The translations under genes were made by a program, and so were the position numbers. A stretch of DNA of 56,152 nt from Aromatoleum toluolicum (GTDB taxonomy: Bacteria > Pseudomonadota > Gammaproteobacteria > Burkholderiales > Rhodocyclaceae), in the NCBI RefSeq assembly GCF_012911005.2, contig NZ_WTVS01000037.1, forward strand, positions 1-56,152. Reading direction: 5' to 3'. Below are positions 22,817 through 31,652 of the stretch, in pieces. A model generated the notes under the pieces. It was not told the DNA's origin. It ran no database searches and saw only the letters and a program-made list of their open reading frames with translations. The first letter of the stretch is position 1. Each line of letters opens with the position of its first letter.

Positions 22817-23589
22817 TGGTTCCCCCTGATCTGGCGAAGGTAGCGAGACGCCACGGCTTCAAACTGCGGCGCGCGGCGCACAATCTCGTCCAGGGCGTAG
22901 TCCAGCGAAACGTCACCGGCCACTGCCACAAAGTTGTCAGGGAGGGCGCAGCCCTCGTTGTCCACTTGGTCGATGGTTGCGGCCTTGGCCAGCACCATCG
23001 TGGGAACAGCCTTGACCTTGTACTTGGTGAAGGCGTTGGGGTTCACCAGGACGTTGCCGCCCTGCTCTCCCAGCTCCTTGATGGCCAGCGCCGTATCCTT
23101 CAGCGAGTTGTTCTTGAAACCGCGCAGCACCACAGAAGCCCCCACCCGGTTGGCTTGGCTGACGATCCGCTTGAGTGATTCGGCCGGCATCGTGAAGCTG
23201 GCGAAAATCATCAGGTCATCCATCTTGCGGGCCTGGGCCTTTTGCTCGTATTGCTTGGCCAGCGCCTCGATGTCGATCCCGGCGCGCTCCGGCGTCGGCA
23301 CGTTGGGGAACACGTTGGCGGCGTTCTTGGTCGCGGGGTTGTTTGGATCGAACATCTGCTTGCGCTCACGATCTACGCGGCGCATTTCCCGGTCGATGTC
23401 GGCCGAGTTGGGCATAGCGCCCTTCTTGGCCTTCGAGGCGGGGTTGTTCGGGTCAAACATCTGCTTGCGCTCAAGCTCGATGCGTTGGCGTTCTTGGTCG
23501 AGCTGGGATGCGGTCGGCGTGCTCTGCGCCACGCTTTCGCGGGCGAAAGCGGCCAGCAGCATCAGCCCGATGACAGTTTTCTTGTTCAT
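22813..23589 (-). CDS. trbC: TrbC, F-type pilin assembly protein
   Basis: 258 aa from the ATG at 23589, which overlaps the traU stop by one base. The signal peptide contains FARES, encoded by a variant of the dispersed palindrome, then VAQ as cleavage site. Two copies of ERKQMFDPNNPA followed by S/T-K lie in the charged N-terminal region. The conserved TrbC core follows: MIFASFTMPAESLKRIV, VLRGFKNNSLKDT, NPNAFTKYKVKAVPTMVL. TrbC is a periplasmic protein working with TraW in pilus assembly. The ATGA overlap to the traN-like gene continues the coupled operon. Confidence 0.93.
   Translation of the reverse strand: MNKKTVIGLMLLAAFARESVAQSTPTASQLDQERQRIELERKQMFDPNNPASKAKKGAMPNSADIDREMRRVDRERKQMFDPNNPATKNAANVFPNVPTPERAGIDIEALAKQYEQKAQARKMDDLMIFASFTMPAESLKRIVSQANRVGASVVLRGFKNNSLKDTALAIKELGEQGGNVLVNPNAFTKYKVKAVPTMVLAKAATIDQVDNEGCALPDNFVAVAGDVSLDYALDEIVRRAPQFEAVASRYLRQIRGNQ
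23534..23549. repeat. Dispersed palindrome, one-mismatch variant
   Basis: CTTTCGCGGGCGAAAG with symmetric CG flanks (23532-23551). It lies in the trbC signal-peptide region and encodes FARES despite the central change. Confidence 0.85.
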
Positions 23590-24590
23590 CAGAATCCCAC
23601 TCCCAGGCAGCAGTTTTTCTTGCGGAAAATCATGTAGGCGAAGTCTTCGCCGGCATACGGGTAGCTCTTGCCAGCGCCCCAAATCGCGGTCGTGCGGCCA
23701 TAGGGTTGGCAGCAGCGCCCGTTGATCTTTTCCGTCTGCGGGATCGGGTAGAGCATCTGGTACTTGTATTGGGTCTTGTCCATCACCGGCTCGGGATAGA
23801 TGCCGCACAAGCCGTCAGCGCCAGAGGTGCCCCACATCAGGAATTCGCGGTGCAGCTTGGCCGTCATGCGCTGCACCAGCAGCGAACTGGCTTGTACGTG
23901 TGAGACGTGGGCCTGCACATGGCCGTTGAAGGGGTAGATCGAACCCTGGCAGCCGGCGCACCAGAAAAGCGCGTTACTGCCAAAGCCAGCCGATGACAAC
24001 ACGCAGTCGCCGGCACACGCGGCTTGGGCAATGGGGTTGCCGAACAGGAAAGTTTCCGGGTTCAGCAGCATGGTCAGCTCGTCGTCGTTCCAAGTCGGAT
24101 CGACTTCGGTGATGTAGGCCACGTCAAAGGAACCCGTCTCCAGGCACGGGTTATCCAGGATCACCTCCAGCCAATAAAGGATCGGATCGGCGTACCAATG
24201 AACCTGATAGTTGGACTGCTTGGTGTTGTCCTGCTGCAAACGGATCTCGCCTTCCGGGGCACGGATACCGGGATCGAGCTTGATGCCTCCCAGCGAGACA
24301 AAGCAGTACGGGGTGCGGGTCACATCCACGCGCCGCGCCGGCTCCCAAAAGCCGGTCTTGATGCCGATGCGCAGCGGGTTGGTGCAGGTGCAGAGGAAGC
24401 CGTCCGGGTTGCCGGTGTCCTCCTGGCCCATCGTCATGATCGGCGTGCCGCCCAACGTCAGCGGGAACAGGCAGCTCCAGCAAATATCGGTGATGGGGTT
24501 GGCAAACTTGCCCTGGCACACGCCGGCCATACTTTCGCGCGCGAAAGTCGCCGCGAGCACCATGAAAGCCATTACAAGCCAGCGTTTCAT
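23589..24590 (-). CDS. traU: TraU, F-type mating-pair protein
   Basis: 333 aa. Signal peptide MKRWLVMAFMVLAA followed by TFARESMAG (palindrome-encoded), then the strongly conserved TraU start VCQGKFANPITDICWSCLFP and Cys-rich body (FLCTCTNP, CAGDCVLSSAGFGSN, FWCAGCQGSIYPFNGHV, NGRCCQPYGRT). TraU is a periplasmic protein needed for DNA transfer and pilus number. Many Cys imply dependence on the encoded thiol oxidoreductases. Start overlaps the traW stop by ATGA. Confidence 0.96.
   Translation of the reverse strand: MKRWLVMAFMVLAATFARESMAGVCQGKFANPITDICWSCLFPLTLGGTPIMTMGQEDTGNPDGFLCTCTNPLRIGIKTGFWEPARRVDVTRTPYCFVSLGGIKLDPGIRAPEGEIRLQQDNTKQSNYQVHWYADPILYWLEVILDNPCLETGSFDVAYITEVDPTWNDDELTMLLNPETFLFGNPIAQAACAGDCVLSSAGFGSNALFWCAGCQGSIYPFNGHVQAHVSHVQASSLLVQRMTAKLHREFLMWGTSGADGLCGIYPEPVMDKTQYKYQMLYPIPQTEKINGRCCQPYGRTTAIWGAGKSYPYAGEDFAYMIFRKKNCCLGVGF
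24531..24548. repeat. Dispersed palindrome, perfect 18 bp
   Basis: ACTTTCGCG/CGCGAAAGT in the traU signal-peptide region, encoding TFARES. It is only 1 kb from the trbC site, the closest pair in the window. Confidence 0.9.
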
Positions 24591-25225
24591 TGCAGCTCCT
24601 TCGCGGGAATCTCATCGAGCACAAGCATCTTTCCCTGCTGACGAATCACAGCCGGCACGGCCGTGATGCCGAACCGTTTGGAAAGGGTGCCCTTCTGGTC
24701 GTAGAAAACTTGGGTCTTCCAGGCTTTGGTGAGGTCGAGCCAAGACCCAGCAACGAGAATCGGCTTCACCTTGAGCTGGCCGCCCTTGGCCACCAAGCGC
24801 CCCACTGCTTCGCGCTGTTCGGGGTCGCGGCCGTCGAAGAAAACCAGCGTCTTCGTCAGGCTGGTCATGTCCAGCGGGTTGATCTTCGTTCCAGCCGGCA
24901 CCACGATGCGGCCGTCGTCGGTCGTCACCGGCTTGGTGTAGGTCACGGTGGGGTCGATGAAACGCTGCGCGCGGGCGCGCACGGTGGTGATACCGTCCAC
25001 CGGCTTCATGTTCTTGATGCTGCCCATCGAGCGGCGGATGGCTTCTTCCTGCAACCGCTTCAGCTCGCCGCTACGCTCCTTTTCGCGCAGCTTCTTCATA
25101 ATCATGTCGAGGGCGCTTTCCTCCCCAATCGGGTAGGTCGGCCCGATGCTGCCCAAGCTCGCCGCGTTCGCGGCAGGCAGGATCGAGGCGATCAGCAGGG
25201 CTGCGATCAGCTTAGAAAATCTCAT
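24587..25225 (-). CDS. traW: TraW, F-type pilus assembly protein
   Basis: 212 aa with signal peptide (ending PAANA). Conserved TraW blocks: IGPTYPIGEESALDMIMKKL, then RAQRFIDPTVTYTKP and VFFDGRDPEQREAV, and RFGITAVPAVIRQQGK near the end. TraW works with TrbC in the periplasm for pilus extension. The gene overlaps the S26 peptidase gene by 14 nt and traU by 4 nt. Confidence 0.95.
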   Translation of the reverse strand: MRFSKLIAALLIASILPAANAASLGSIGPTYPIGEESALDMIMKKLREKERSGELKRLQEEAIRRSMGSIKNMKPVDGITTVRARAQRFIDPTVTYTKPVTTDDGRIVVPAGTKINPLDMTSLTKTLVFFDGRDPEQREAVGRLVAKGGQLKVKPILVAGSWLDLTKAWKTQVFYDQKGTLSKRFGITAVPAVIRQQGKMLVLDEIPAKELQ

Positions 25226-25688
25226 AAGCCCTCCCGATGACTTCGGCCTGCTTCACGTTGCCGGTCAGCGCATACCGCGAGTCCAGGCTGTTCGGGTTGG
25301 GCGTCGAAACGAAATACTCCCCTGCCCCGATAACGCCCTCTTGCGCGGGCTGGAGAGGCACGCCAGCCTTCGAGAAGGGCTTGGCGGTGCCGATGTATTG
25401 GTCATTCACCCAAAACGCGCTGCCGGCCCGTTTAACCGTGTCGCCAGCCACACCGGCCACGCGCTTGATGAAGGTGGTGCCAGCGGGATAGGTCGCACCG
25501 CCATGCCAGCGGTAGGCGATCAGCTCGCCCTTCTTCACTTCCCCGCCCTTGTGGATCACGTAGAGGGTGCCGGGCAGGCTGTTGGTGAGGTTGAAGGTGT
25601 AATCCAGCCAAGGGGTAGTGGCGGCGGCCAGCGCACCCACGGCGAACACACCCGCGCAAACTGTCCAGTAGATGCGCTTCGCCTTCAT
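25212..25688 (-). CDS. S26 signal-peptidase-like TraF-type protease
   Basis: 158 aa from the ATG at 25688. One N-terminal membrane anchor, then the S26 catalytic pair: Ser in LTNSLPGTLYVI and Lys in TTFIKRVAGVAGDTV. The closing motif EYFVSTPNPNSLDSRY is the usual family end. Plasmid peptidases of this type (TraF of RP4, and the S26 genes placed between trbI and traW in F-like systems) process pilin or other exported tra proteins. The likely substrate is the TraA pilin leader; this is inference from context. Confidence 0.88.
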   Translation of the reverse strand: MKAKRIYWTVCAGVFAVGALAAATTPWLDYTFNLTNSLPGTLYVIHKGGEVKKGELIAYRWHGGATYPAGTTFIKRVAGVAGDTVKRAGSAFWVNDQYIGTAKPFSKAGVPLQPAQEGVIGAGEYFVSTPNPNSLDSRYALTGNVKQAEVIGRAYEIF

Positions 25689-26116
25689 CACTTCATCCTC
25701 GCCCGGACTTGATCCGTGTAGTCGATGGTCACGCCACCCAGCAGCGCCGCCTTGTTGACGATCACGCAGTTGCACTCTTGCCCCAGCGCATCCACGGTCG
25801 CGGACAGCTTCTTGGCAAAGTCGATGGTCAGCTTCTGCGCCACGGCGCGCTGCTCGTCGGTCACGTCGCCACCCTTCCCGATCACGTCGAGGGTGCGCTT
25901 CTGGTCTTCCTCCACCAGCACCTGCAAATCAACGGTGGCCACACGCGCAGGCATGTTGCGGTTGATGACGTAGGCCACTGGCGCGAGCGCCACCAGCGTG
26001 AGCAAGGTGGACAGCACGGCCGGGATCACATAACGCATCCGGTCGGCGGCCGGCACGGCGGCCTCGGCCGGCGCTGGCGTCTCGGGGGTTGGGTTGGTGT
26101 TCGGTTCAGTAGTCAT
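25688..26116 (-). CDS. trbI: TrbI, F-type transfer protein
   Basis: 142 aa. Pro/Ala-rich cytoplasmic N-terminus, one membrane segment (YVIPAVLSTLLTLVALAPVAYVI), and a periplasmic helical region with NRNMPARVATVDLQVLVEE and DYTDQVRARM, as in TrbI of F, which affects pilus retraction. It overlaps traC by 11 nt and the peptidase gene by 1 nt. Confidence 0.85.
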   Translation of the reverse strand: MTTEPNTNPTPETPAPAEAAVPAADRMRYVIPAVLSTLLTLVALAPVAYVINRNMPARVATVDLQVLVEEDQKRTLDVIGKGGDVTDEQRAVAQKLTIDFAKKLSATVDALGQECNCVIVNKAALLGGVTIDYTDQVRARMK

Positions 26117-28730
26117 CTTTCCTCCGGCGCGGGGACAGTTGTTCTTGAGGGGCGCGGCGGGCCAGCATGATTTCCAGGGCTTCCATCGTGGAATGGCCCT
26201 GCTCCAGCAGCGCGTTGCATTCGTTGAAGTCCTGCGCGTTGGTCGAAGCCATCAGCAGGGAGAAGGGATCGGGGATGTGGCGCACCACGGAATCGCCGTT
26301 GGGCGAGGAAATGAGCATTTCGCTGAAGCGGCCGCGCTCGGTGCGCAGCGACAGCAGCATCCGCTTCACGGCCGGCGAGAAATTCACCATGCCGTCCTCG
26401 ATCAGCTTTTCCAGGTTCTTGCGGTCTTGGCGCAGCAGAATCTTCCAGTCGGCGTTGTTGTAGGCCGCCTGGGCCGCATCATTTTTATAGGCGTCTTCGA
26501 TACCTTGCGTGCCCACACAAAAAATGCCGTTGTACTTCCGGGCGCGGCGGTAGCCTTCCTCGATGAACTCTGCGGTTTCCTTGTCAGCCCCCAGGAGCTG
26601 CCATGCCTCATCGACCAGACACAGCTTCTTGCGGTCGCGGGTCAGATACATGTCGTGGGCAATGCGCGAGGTCAGCACGAACAGCACCACGCGGCGCAGC
26701 TCGGGAGCGTTCTTCAGTTCCTCCAGCTCCAGCCCCACCATGTCGGCGTCCAAGCTGATGTTGGCGCGGCCGTTGAAGAAGTCCCCATAGACGCCATCCT
26801 TGGTGAACGGCGCGAGCTGCTTGGCCAGCTCGTAGGCCACGCGCTCGGTGCTGCCCGACTCGTTCTTGATGTTGCTCAACAGGTAGTCGCGGATGCGGGT
26901 CGGGTTGGTGTCCTGCCCGTAGTCTTGCCAGACGGCGGTAATCGCCTCCCCGATCAGCGCGTACTGGAATTCCGTCAGCGGCGCATTGGGGGACGCCATG
27001 CGGCCGATCATCGGCTTGAGCATCCGCATTTCCGCCTTGAAATCCAGCTCGTCGTCAGTGCCCACCCAAGTGAATGGATTGATGCACAGCTTCGTGCTCG
27101 GCGTGAACTCCAGGAAGGTGCCTTTCTGGAGCCGGATCAGGTTCTGATAGCTGCGGCCCACGTCGATCACCCACACCCGCGCGCCAATACCTCGATAGGC
27201 CGAAACGACTTCGTTCATGGTCACGGACTTGCCCGAACCGGACACGCCCGCCACGAACACGTTGTAGTTGCCCTGCTGGTTGCTGTAGAAGTCGAGGAAG
27301 GTAGGGGTGCCACGACGGCCAAAGAACATCATCACCGGGTCGCCTGCGCCCTTCCATTCGCCAATCACCGGGGCCATGTCCACCGCGTTCACCGTGGTCT
27401 TGGACGTGATGAGGCGTAGCTTCTGCAAGTCGTCGCGCACCGTCTCGGTGAGCGTCATGGGCAGGCTGGAATACAGGGCCGTCAGTTGCAGCAGTTGCAG
27501 CGGGCAGATCGTGAAGCGTTCGCTGCGCCACACGTTCAGGGCCACTTGGCTTGCCCGGTTGATGACGCGCTTGGGTGCGAACAGCAGCAGCGTGTGGTAC
27601 AGCTCGCACATGCTGCCGCCGTTGTTGAGCTGGTGCAGCACGATGTCCCAATCGTTCGCCTGGGCCTGAAGCTCGGGCTGGAACTCGGCCATCTTGGACT
27701 TGGCGTTTTGCTTGGTGCGTGCGGCCTTGATCTGAGCCTTGCCGTCCACCACGTTGGGGTCAAGCGTGAAGACGCCACCGCACACCAGGAATGGGCACGG
27801 GTATTGAAGGCCGTCATCGAAAAACGAACCGATGATGTTGGCCATCTCCCACAGCTCTTTCTTCTGCGGGTACTGAAGCACGCCGAAGCCACGCACGGCG
27901 ATGCGCTTGTCTTCGTCGCCCTGCTTCTCGGGCGGCAGGCCAAACAGCAGCTCGTTGGCTTTCACGCGCACATGCTGGCCAAAGGCCGTGACTTGGTTTT
28001 TGATGGATTTCCCGTCGTCGTAGCGCAGATCGGGGAACGGCTCCTTGCTGAACATGCTTTCGGGGTTGAGGATCGGCCACAGGAAGCTAATCAGCCCGTC
28101 AGCATCGAGGGGGAAGGACGGCAGGCTTGCCGTGCGCAGCGAAGCGCGCACTGTCTCGCGCAGCTCGTACATTTCCTCCACCAGCTTGGCGTCACGGAAG
28201 GAACCGGCTTTGGTGATGGAGAACAGCAGGCGGATGTTCTTCACCACGTAGTTGTCATTGGGCCAAAGCGGCTTGCCCTTTGCCTTGTAGATGTACTCCA
28301 CGCGGCGCTTGGCCAGCTCCTGAAAGAACGGCGTGGTCTTGCCGTTGTCCACCGCGATATGGCGTTGATCCATGTACGCTTGGAACTGGTCATCCAGCAC
28401 CGGGCTACCGAACAGGCACCACTGAATTCCGTAGTGCGGCGGCACCGGGGTAAAGAGCGTATTGAGGCGGCTCGCCATGTCGTCGTCCGCGCCGGTTTGC
28501 GCGATGACTTCAAAGCAGAAGGCCACCGAGTTGTCGTTGTAGAAAAGGCCCGTGTCGGGGTCGTATTGGTCGTACTTGAGGATGCTGTGCAGCCCATAGA
28601 GGCTCGTCACCTCGTTGGCGGCCGCCACGGGGGCCGGCTGGCTCCCGACATCCGAGGTGTTGCCCAGCACGGTTTCGTCCCAAAACCGGGCGGCAGCACC
28701 CTTTAGCTTGTCCATCATGCTGTCTTGCAT
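26106..28730 (-). CDS. traC: TraC, VirB4-type ATPase of the F-type system
   Basis: 874 aa, usual length. Walker A GVSGSGKS near residue 493 in YNVFVAGVSGSGKSVTMNE; Walker B region KKLCLVDEAWQLLG; further motifs YRRARKYNGIFCVGTQGIED and QDRKNLEKLIEDG. TraC is the cytoplasmic/inner-membrane ATPase that powers pilus assembly and DNA transfer. The ATG at 28730 has GGAG 9 nt upstream. Confidence 0.97.
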   Translation of the reverse strand: MQDSMMDKLKGAAARFWDETVLGNTSDVGSQPAPVAAANEVTSLYGLHSILKYDQYDPDTGLFYNDNSVAFCFEVIAQTGADDDMASRLNTLFTPVPPHYGIQWCLFGSPVLDDQFQAYMDQRHIAVDNGKTTPFFQELAKRRVEYIYKAKGKPLWPNDNYVVKNIRLLFSITKAGSFRDAKLVEEMYELRETVRASLRTASLPSFPLDADGLISFLWPILNPESMFSKEPFPDLRYDDGKSIKNQVTAFGQHVRVKANELLFGLPPEKQGDEDKRIAVRGFGVLQYPQKKELWEMANIIGSFFDDGLQYPCPFLVCGGVFTLDPNVVDGKAQIKAARTKQNAKSKMAEFQPELQAQANDWDIVLHQLNNGGSMCELYHTLLLFAPKRVINRASQVALNVWRSERFTICPLQLLQLTALYSSLPMTLTETVRDDLQKLRLITSKTTVNAVDMAPVIGEWKGAGDPVMMFFGRRGTPTFLDFYSNQQGNYNVFVAGVSGSGKSVTMNEVVSAYRGIGARVWVIDVGRSYQNLIRLQKGTFLEFTPSTKLCINPFTWVGTDDELDFKAEMRMLKPMIGRMASPNAPLTEFQYALIGEAITAVWQDYGQDTNPTRIRDYLLSNIKNESGSTERVAYELAKQLAPFTKDGVYGDFFNGRANISLDADMVGLELEELKNAPELRRVVLFVLTSRIAHDMYLTRDRKKLCLVDEAWQLLGADKETAEFIEEGYRRARKYNGIFCVGTQGIEDAYKNDAAQAAYNNADWKILLRQDRKNLEKLIEDGMVNFSPAVKRMLLSLRTERGRFSEMLISSPNGDSVVRHIPDPFSLLMASTNAQDFNECNALLEQGHSTMEALEIMLARRAPQEQLSPRRRKDDY

Positions 28731-28767
28731 TGAATGTTCTCCATGTTGGCCGCCCGGCCAGCGATGC

Positions 28768-29418
28768 TTATTCGCTGTCCGGGATGACGTTGCCGGGGCG
28801 CATGATTCCGTTCAGCAGCTCGGTGGCTTGCTCGTTGCTCATGCGGTCTTGACGGACGCCGATAGACTCCATCCCGTTGTCAGCGGGAGGCGTTGGCTGC
28901 TGCCCCAGCACGCCAGGGCTTTGCCGTTGCTGGCCAGCGCCGGCCGTTTGCGGCTGCGCAGCCTGGGCCGTCACATTCGACGGGGCGCGTACCGGCCGGT
29001 AGTTGTCCTGGATGCGGCGGCGGTTGTGCTCGATCAGCCAGCGGCCGGAATCGACCGGCAGGTACACGTAGGACTGGTCGTGCAGATCGCCATCGGTGTC
29101 TTCCCACGGGGCGAACCAGACGCGAAGCAGGCGCGGTGCGCTGCGGATCGGCGTGCCCGAGTAGATGGGCTTGGTCATCACGTTGCTGCCGGCTTTCGCC
29201 TGCGAAAGTTCCACCGGAGCCTCGCCGCGCGCATTCACGCGCTGGCCCGGCAGGTTCTTCGCCTGGGCATTGGCGTAGATGCCGCTCATCGACTCGCACA
29301 AGATGCCGTCCGGGGCCTTGCACGCGAATTCGGATTTCGCATCAAAGCCAGACATGCTGCTGCAACCGGATAGGGCCACCACGGCCCCGATGCCAAAGGT
29401 CAAGGCCAGTGCCTTCAT
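28768..29418 (-). CDS. traV: TraV, outer-membrane lipoprotein
   Basis: 216 aa from the ATG at 29418 (GGGAGG upstream; overlap with the stop of the small lipoprotein gene). Lipobox VALSGC gives a lipidated Cys, followed by SSMSGFDAKSEFACKAPDGILC, the conserved TraV start with paired Cys. TraV is the VirB7-like lipoprotein that links TraK to TraB. A variant of the dispersed palindrome encodes LSQAKA near residue 71, in a variable stretch. Confidence 0.93.
   Translation of the reverse strand: MKALALTFGIGAVVALSGCSSMSGFDAKSEFACKAPDGILCESMSGIYANAQAKNLPGQRVNARGEAPVELSQAKAGSNVMTKPIYSGTPIRSAPRLLRVWFAPWEDTDGDLHDQSYVYLPVDSGRWLIEHNRRRIQDNYRPVRAPSNVTAQAAQPQTAGAGQQRQSPGVLGQQPTPPADNGMESIGVRQDRMSNEQATELLNGIMRPGNVIPDSE
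29193..29208. repeat. Dispersed palindrome, variant
   Basis: CTTTCGCCTGCGAAAG, family arms with an altered centre. It lies inside traV in a variable region; the reading frame used (LSQAKA) differs from the FARES frame. Confidence 0.75.
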
Positions 29419-29564
29419 TTGCTTCCCTCCCATGCGTGCGCGGCACTGCCGCTGAAACCGACACCCTTGCAGCAAGCGCCGCAGTCGCGGCCAGCGAGCG
29501 AACCGCAGCCCGTCAGGGCCAAGGCGAGCGCGCCGGCACCAAACATCAAGGCGGTGCGCTTCAT
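29415..29564 (-). CDS. Small lipoprotein (49 aa) between dsbC-like gene and traV
   Basis: A short gene with ATGA overlaps on both sides and an AGGAGG ribosome site. The product starts MKRTALMFGAGALALALTGC, with a good lipobox (LTGC), and continues GSLAGRDCGACCKG, a compact Cys cluster after the lipidated Cys. A small, Cys-rich outer-membrane lipoprotein in the middle of an F-type operon is a plausible partner of TraV or TraN. Family not recognised. Confidence 0.75.
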   Translation of the reverse strand: MKRTALMFGAGALALALTGCGSLAGRDCGACCKGVGFSGSAAHAWEGSK

Positions 29565-30310
29565 TGGGTTGCCTCCTGCGCAGCGGCCGGCGCGCCAGGC
29601 TTACCGGCGTTCAGCCACTGGTCGATCTTCTCGGCCGGTGCGGAGCCAGGCAGGACGCGGCCATCGGCGGCAATCAGGGTAGGAGTGCCCACCACGCCCA
29701 GCTTGGAACCCAGCACCAAGTTGTCGTTGACGGGGTTGTTGCAGGCCACCAGCTTGGGCTTCTTGCCGGCCAGCATCAGCTCGCTCCAGGCTTTCGCCTT
29801 GTTCGGCGCGCACCACACGCTGACGGCCTTGGTCTTGGCTTCCGGGTGCAGCGATTCGAGCGGGTACAGGAACGTGTAAATGGTCACGTTGTCCAGGCGG
29901 GCCAGCTCGCCCTCCAACTGCTTGCAGTAGGGGCAATCCGGGTCGCTGAACACGGCCAGGATTCGGCTGCCGTCGCCCTTGACCGTCTTGATCGCTTGGC
30001 CAAGTTGCTGTGCCGGGAACTCGGTTTTCTTGCTATCGAGCTTGCGCTGGGCAGTCAGATCGACTTGCTGCTGCATGTCGAACAGGTGCCCGAAAATGAA
30101 GTAGCGGCCCGACTCGTCGGTGTAGGCGATGTTCTCGCCCATCACTACCTCATACAGCCCGGAAACTTGCGACTTGCGAATTTCCTTGAAGGTCGTCTTC
30201 GGGTACATGGTCTTGAACTTCTCGACCACGGACGCGGGCGCTTCATCTTGGGCAAATGCGGGAACAGCCAGCGCAGCAGCCAGCGCGAGGGTCAACACTC
30301 GTTTAATCAT
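29561..30310 (-). CDS. DsbC-like thiol:disulphide isomerase
   Basis: 249 aa with signal peptide (ending VPAFA). N-terminal dimerisation region (VVEKFKTMYPKTTFKEIRKS), linker, and thioredoxin domain with CPYC (126-129) in AVFSDPDCPYCKQLEGEL; VVGTPTLIAADG is the cis-Pro loop. DsbC homologues occupy this position in many F-like and SXT-like operons and probably isomerise disulphides in TraN, TraU, TraV and TraH. It overlaps traB by 8 nt. Confidence 0.92.
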   Translation of the reverse strand: MIKRVLTLALAAALAVPAFAQDEAPASVVEKFKTMYPKTTFKEIRKSQVSGLYEVVMGENIAYTDESGRYFIFGHLFDMQQQVDLTAQRKLDSKKTEFPAQQLGQAIKTVKGDGSRILAVFSDPDCPYCKQLEGELARLDNVTIYTFLYPLESLHPEAKTKAVSVWCAPNKAKAWSELMLAGKKPKLVACNNPVNDNLVLGSKLGVVGTPTLIAADGRVLPGSAPAEKIDQWLNAGKPGAPAAAQEATQ

Positions 30311-31652
30311 CTTCGTATCTCCTGGAGTTGGTGCCGGTGCGCTTCAGGAGGCCCCGGTAATCGTCCTTGGCGAGCGCCTTGCCGGAATAAACAGCGCCCT
30401 TGGTGATGAGGATTTCGACGGTACGGCCGCCATCGGTTTCGATGACGGGGTACAGCTTGTCCGCAGCCTTGAGGTAGTACTGAGCGAGCTGCTGGCCCGC
30501 GCTGCCTACCCCACCACCGATAGCGGCTTGCCCGATCTTGTCCGGGTCGATGGTTTGCGTGATGCCGCCGCCGCCTGTGCTGGTGATGGTTGCGGAGGAC
30601 TGGAAGGCTTTGCCGATACCACTGAGCGCGCCGGCAAACAGGGCATTGGCGAGCAACTGGCCCTGCTTGGTGACGAGACGGCCCCGAACCCCAGCCTTGC
30701 CGTCTTCCCCAATCACTTGGCCCTTGATCGCCATTTCAACGGCCTCGCCGTTGATAACGCAGGCCAGGGTTTCGGTGCGGCCCATCATCCGCTCTGAGGA
30801 CAGATCGCCCCAGGTGGCGGCCACGATGCGGCAATCCTTGATGTCCAGCTTGTGCTTGTTGGCCAGATTGGCGACATCGAGCACATGGAAAGCCACCGGC
30901 AGCGGGTTCGATTGGGCTTGCCCGCCTGTCGGCGCATCCACGCCGTTGAGCATGGCCACGCGCACAAAGGAGCCAGCCGGCAGAAACTCGATGGTCTGCT
31001 TCTTGCCGTCTGCCCCGCCCGAGGTGGTGCCGTACTTCTTGGCCTTCTCGTCGGTTGGGAAGCCCAGCACCTCGGTGATGCCACCAGCGCCGCCAACGGC
31101 TGCGCCCGCTGCGCCCTTGCCCTCGGCATTGTTGAAGGTGATGATTTCCACTTCCCGCCGCGCCGGCACATCCACCTGATTGAGCGGCTGGTTTAGGGTG
31201 GTGGCCCCGCCCTTGCCGTTCGGTGACTGGAGAACACGCTGGCCCGGCCCGGTGCCGTTGCCAATGGGCAAAGGCTTGTCCAGAACCGAAGCATCTGGCT
31301 TCGCAGCCGTTGCGCTGCCAGCCGAACCGGCTGCGGCCTTGTTGGCCTTCAGTTCCTCCAGCGCCTGCGCGAGCTTCTTGTTCTGTTCCTCCTGGGCCTT
31401 GAGCTGGGTCTTAACTTCCCCGATCAAGGCTTCGTTGGACTTCTCCTTGGCCGCTTGCTGCGCACGCCACGCATCCTTGTCATCTACGGTGCCCGGTGCG
31501 GTGATGCTGACGGTCTTGGGCTTTTCGCGGTGCTGTGCTGGGCCACTGTCGAACAGGAACATGCCAGCCCCGGCCAGACCGAGAATGCCGGTCACTGCCC
31601 CGCCGATGAGCATCATCTGGCGTTTCTTTGTTTGTGCGTTCGGCTCACTCAT
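30303..31652 (-). CDS. traB: TraB, inner-membrane scaffold (VirB10-like)
   Basis: 449 aa. Membrane segment near residues 13-33, coiled-coil (KEKSNEALIGEVKTQLKAQE), Gly/Ala/Pro-rich linker, then the beta-barrel-forming C-terminal domain: IEFLPAGSFVRVAMLNGVDA, CRIVAATWGDLSSERMMGR, and VSGIGKAF-like region. TraB spans the envelope and joins TraK/TraV. It overlaps traK by 8 nt. Confidence 0.95.
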   Translation of the reverse strand: MSEPNAQTKKRQMMLIGGAVTGILGLAGAGMFLFDSGPAQHREKPKTVSITAPGTVDDKDAWRAQQAAKEKSNEALIGEVKTQLKAQEEQNKKLAQALEELKANKAAAGSAGSATAAKPDASVLDKPLPIGNGTGPGQRVLQSPNGKGGATTLNQPLNQVDVPARREVEIITFNNAEGKGAAGAAVGGAGGITEVLGFPTDEKAKKYGTTSGGADGKKQTIEFLPAGSFVRVAMLNGVDAPTGGQAQSNPLPVAFHVLDVANLANKHKLDIKDCRIVAATWGDLSSERMMGRTETLACVINGEAVEMAIKGQVIGEDGKAGVRGRLVTKQGQLLANALFAGALSGIGKAFQSSATITSTGGGGITQTIDPDKIGQAAIGGGVGSAGQQLAQYYLKAADKLYPVIETDGGRTVEILITKGAVYSGKALAKDDYRGLLKRTGTNSRRYEDD

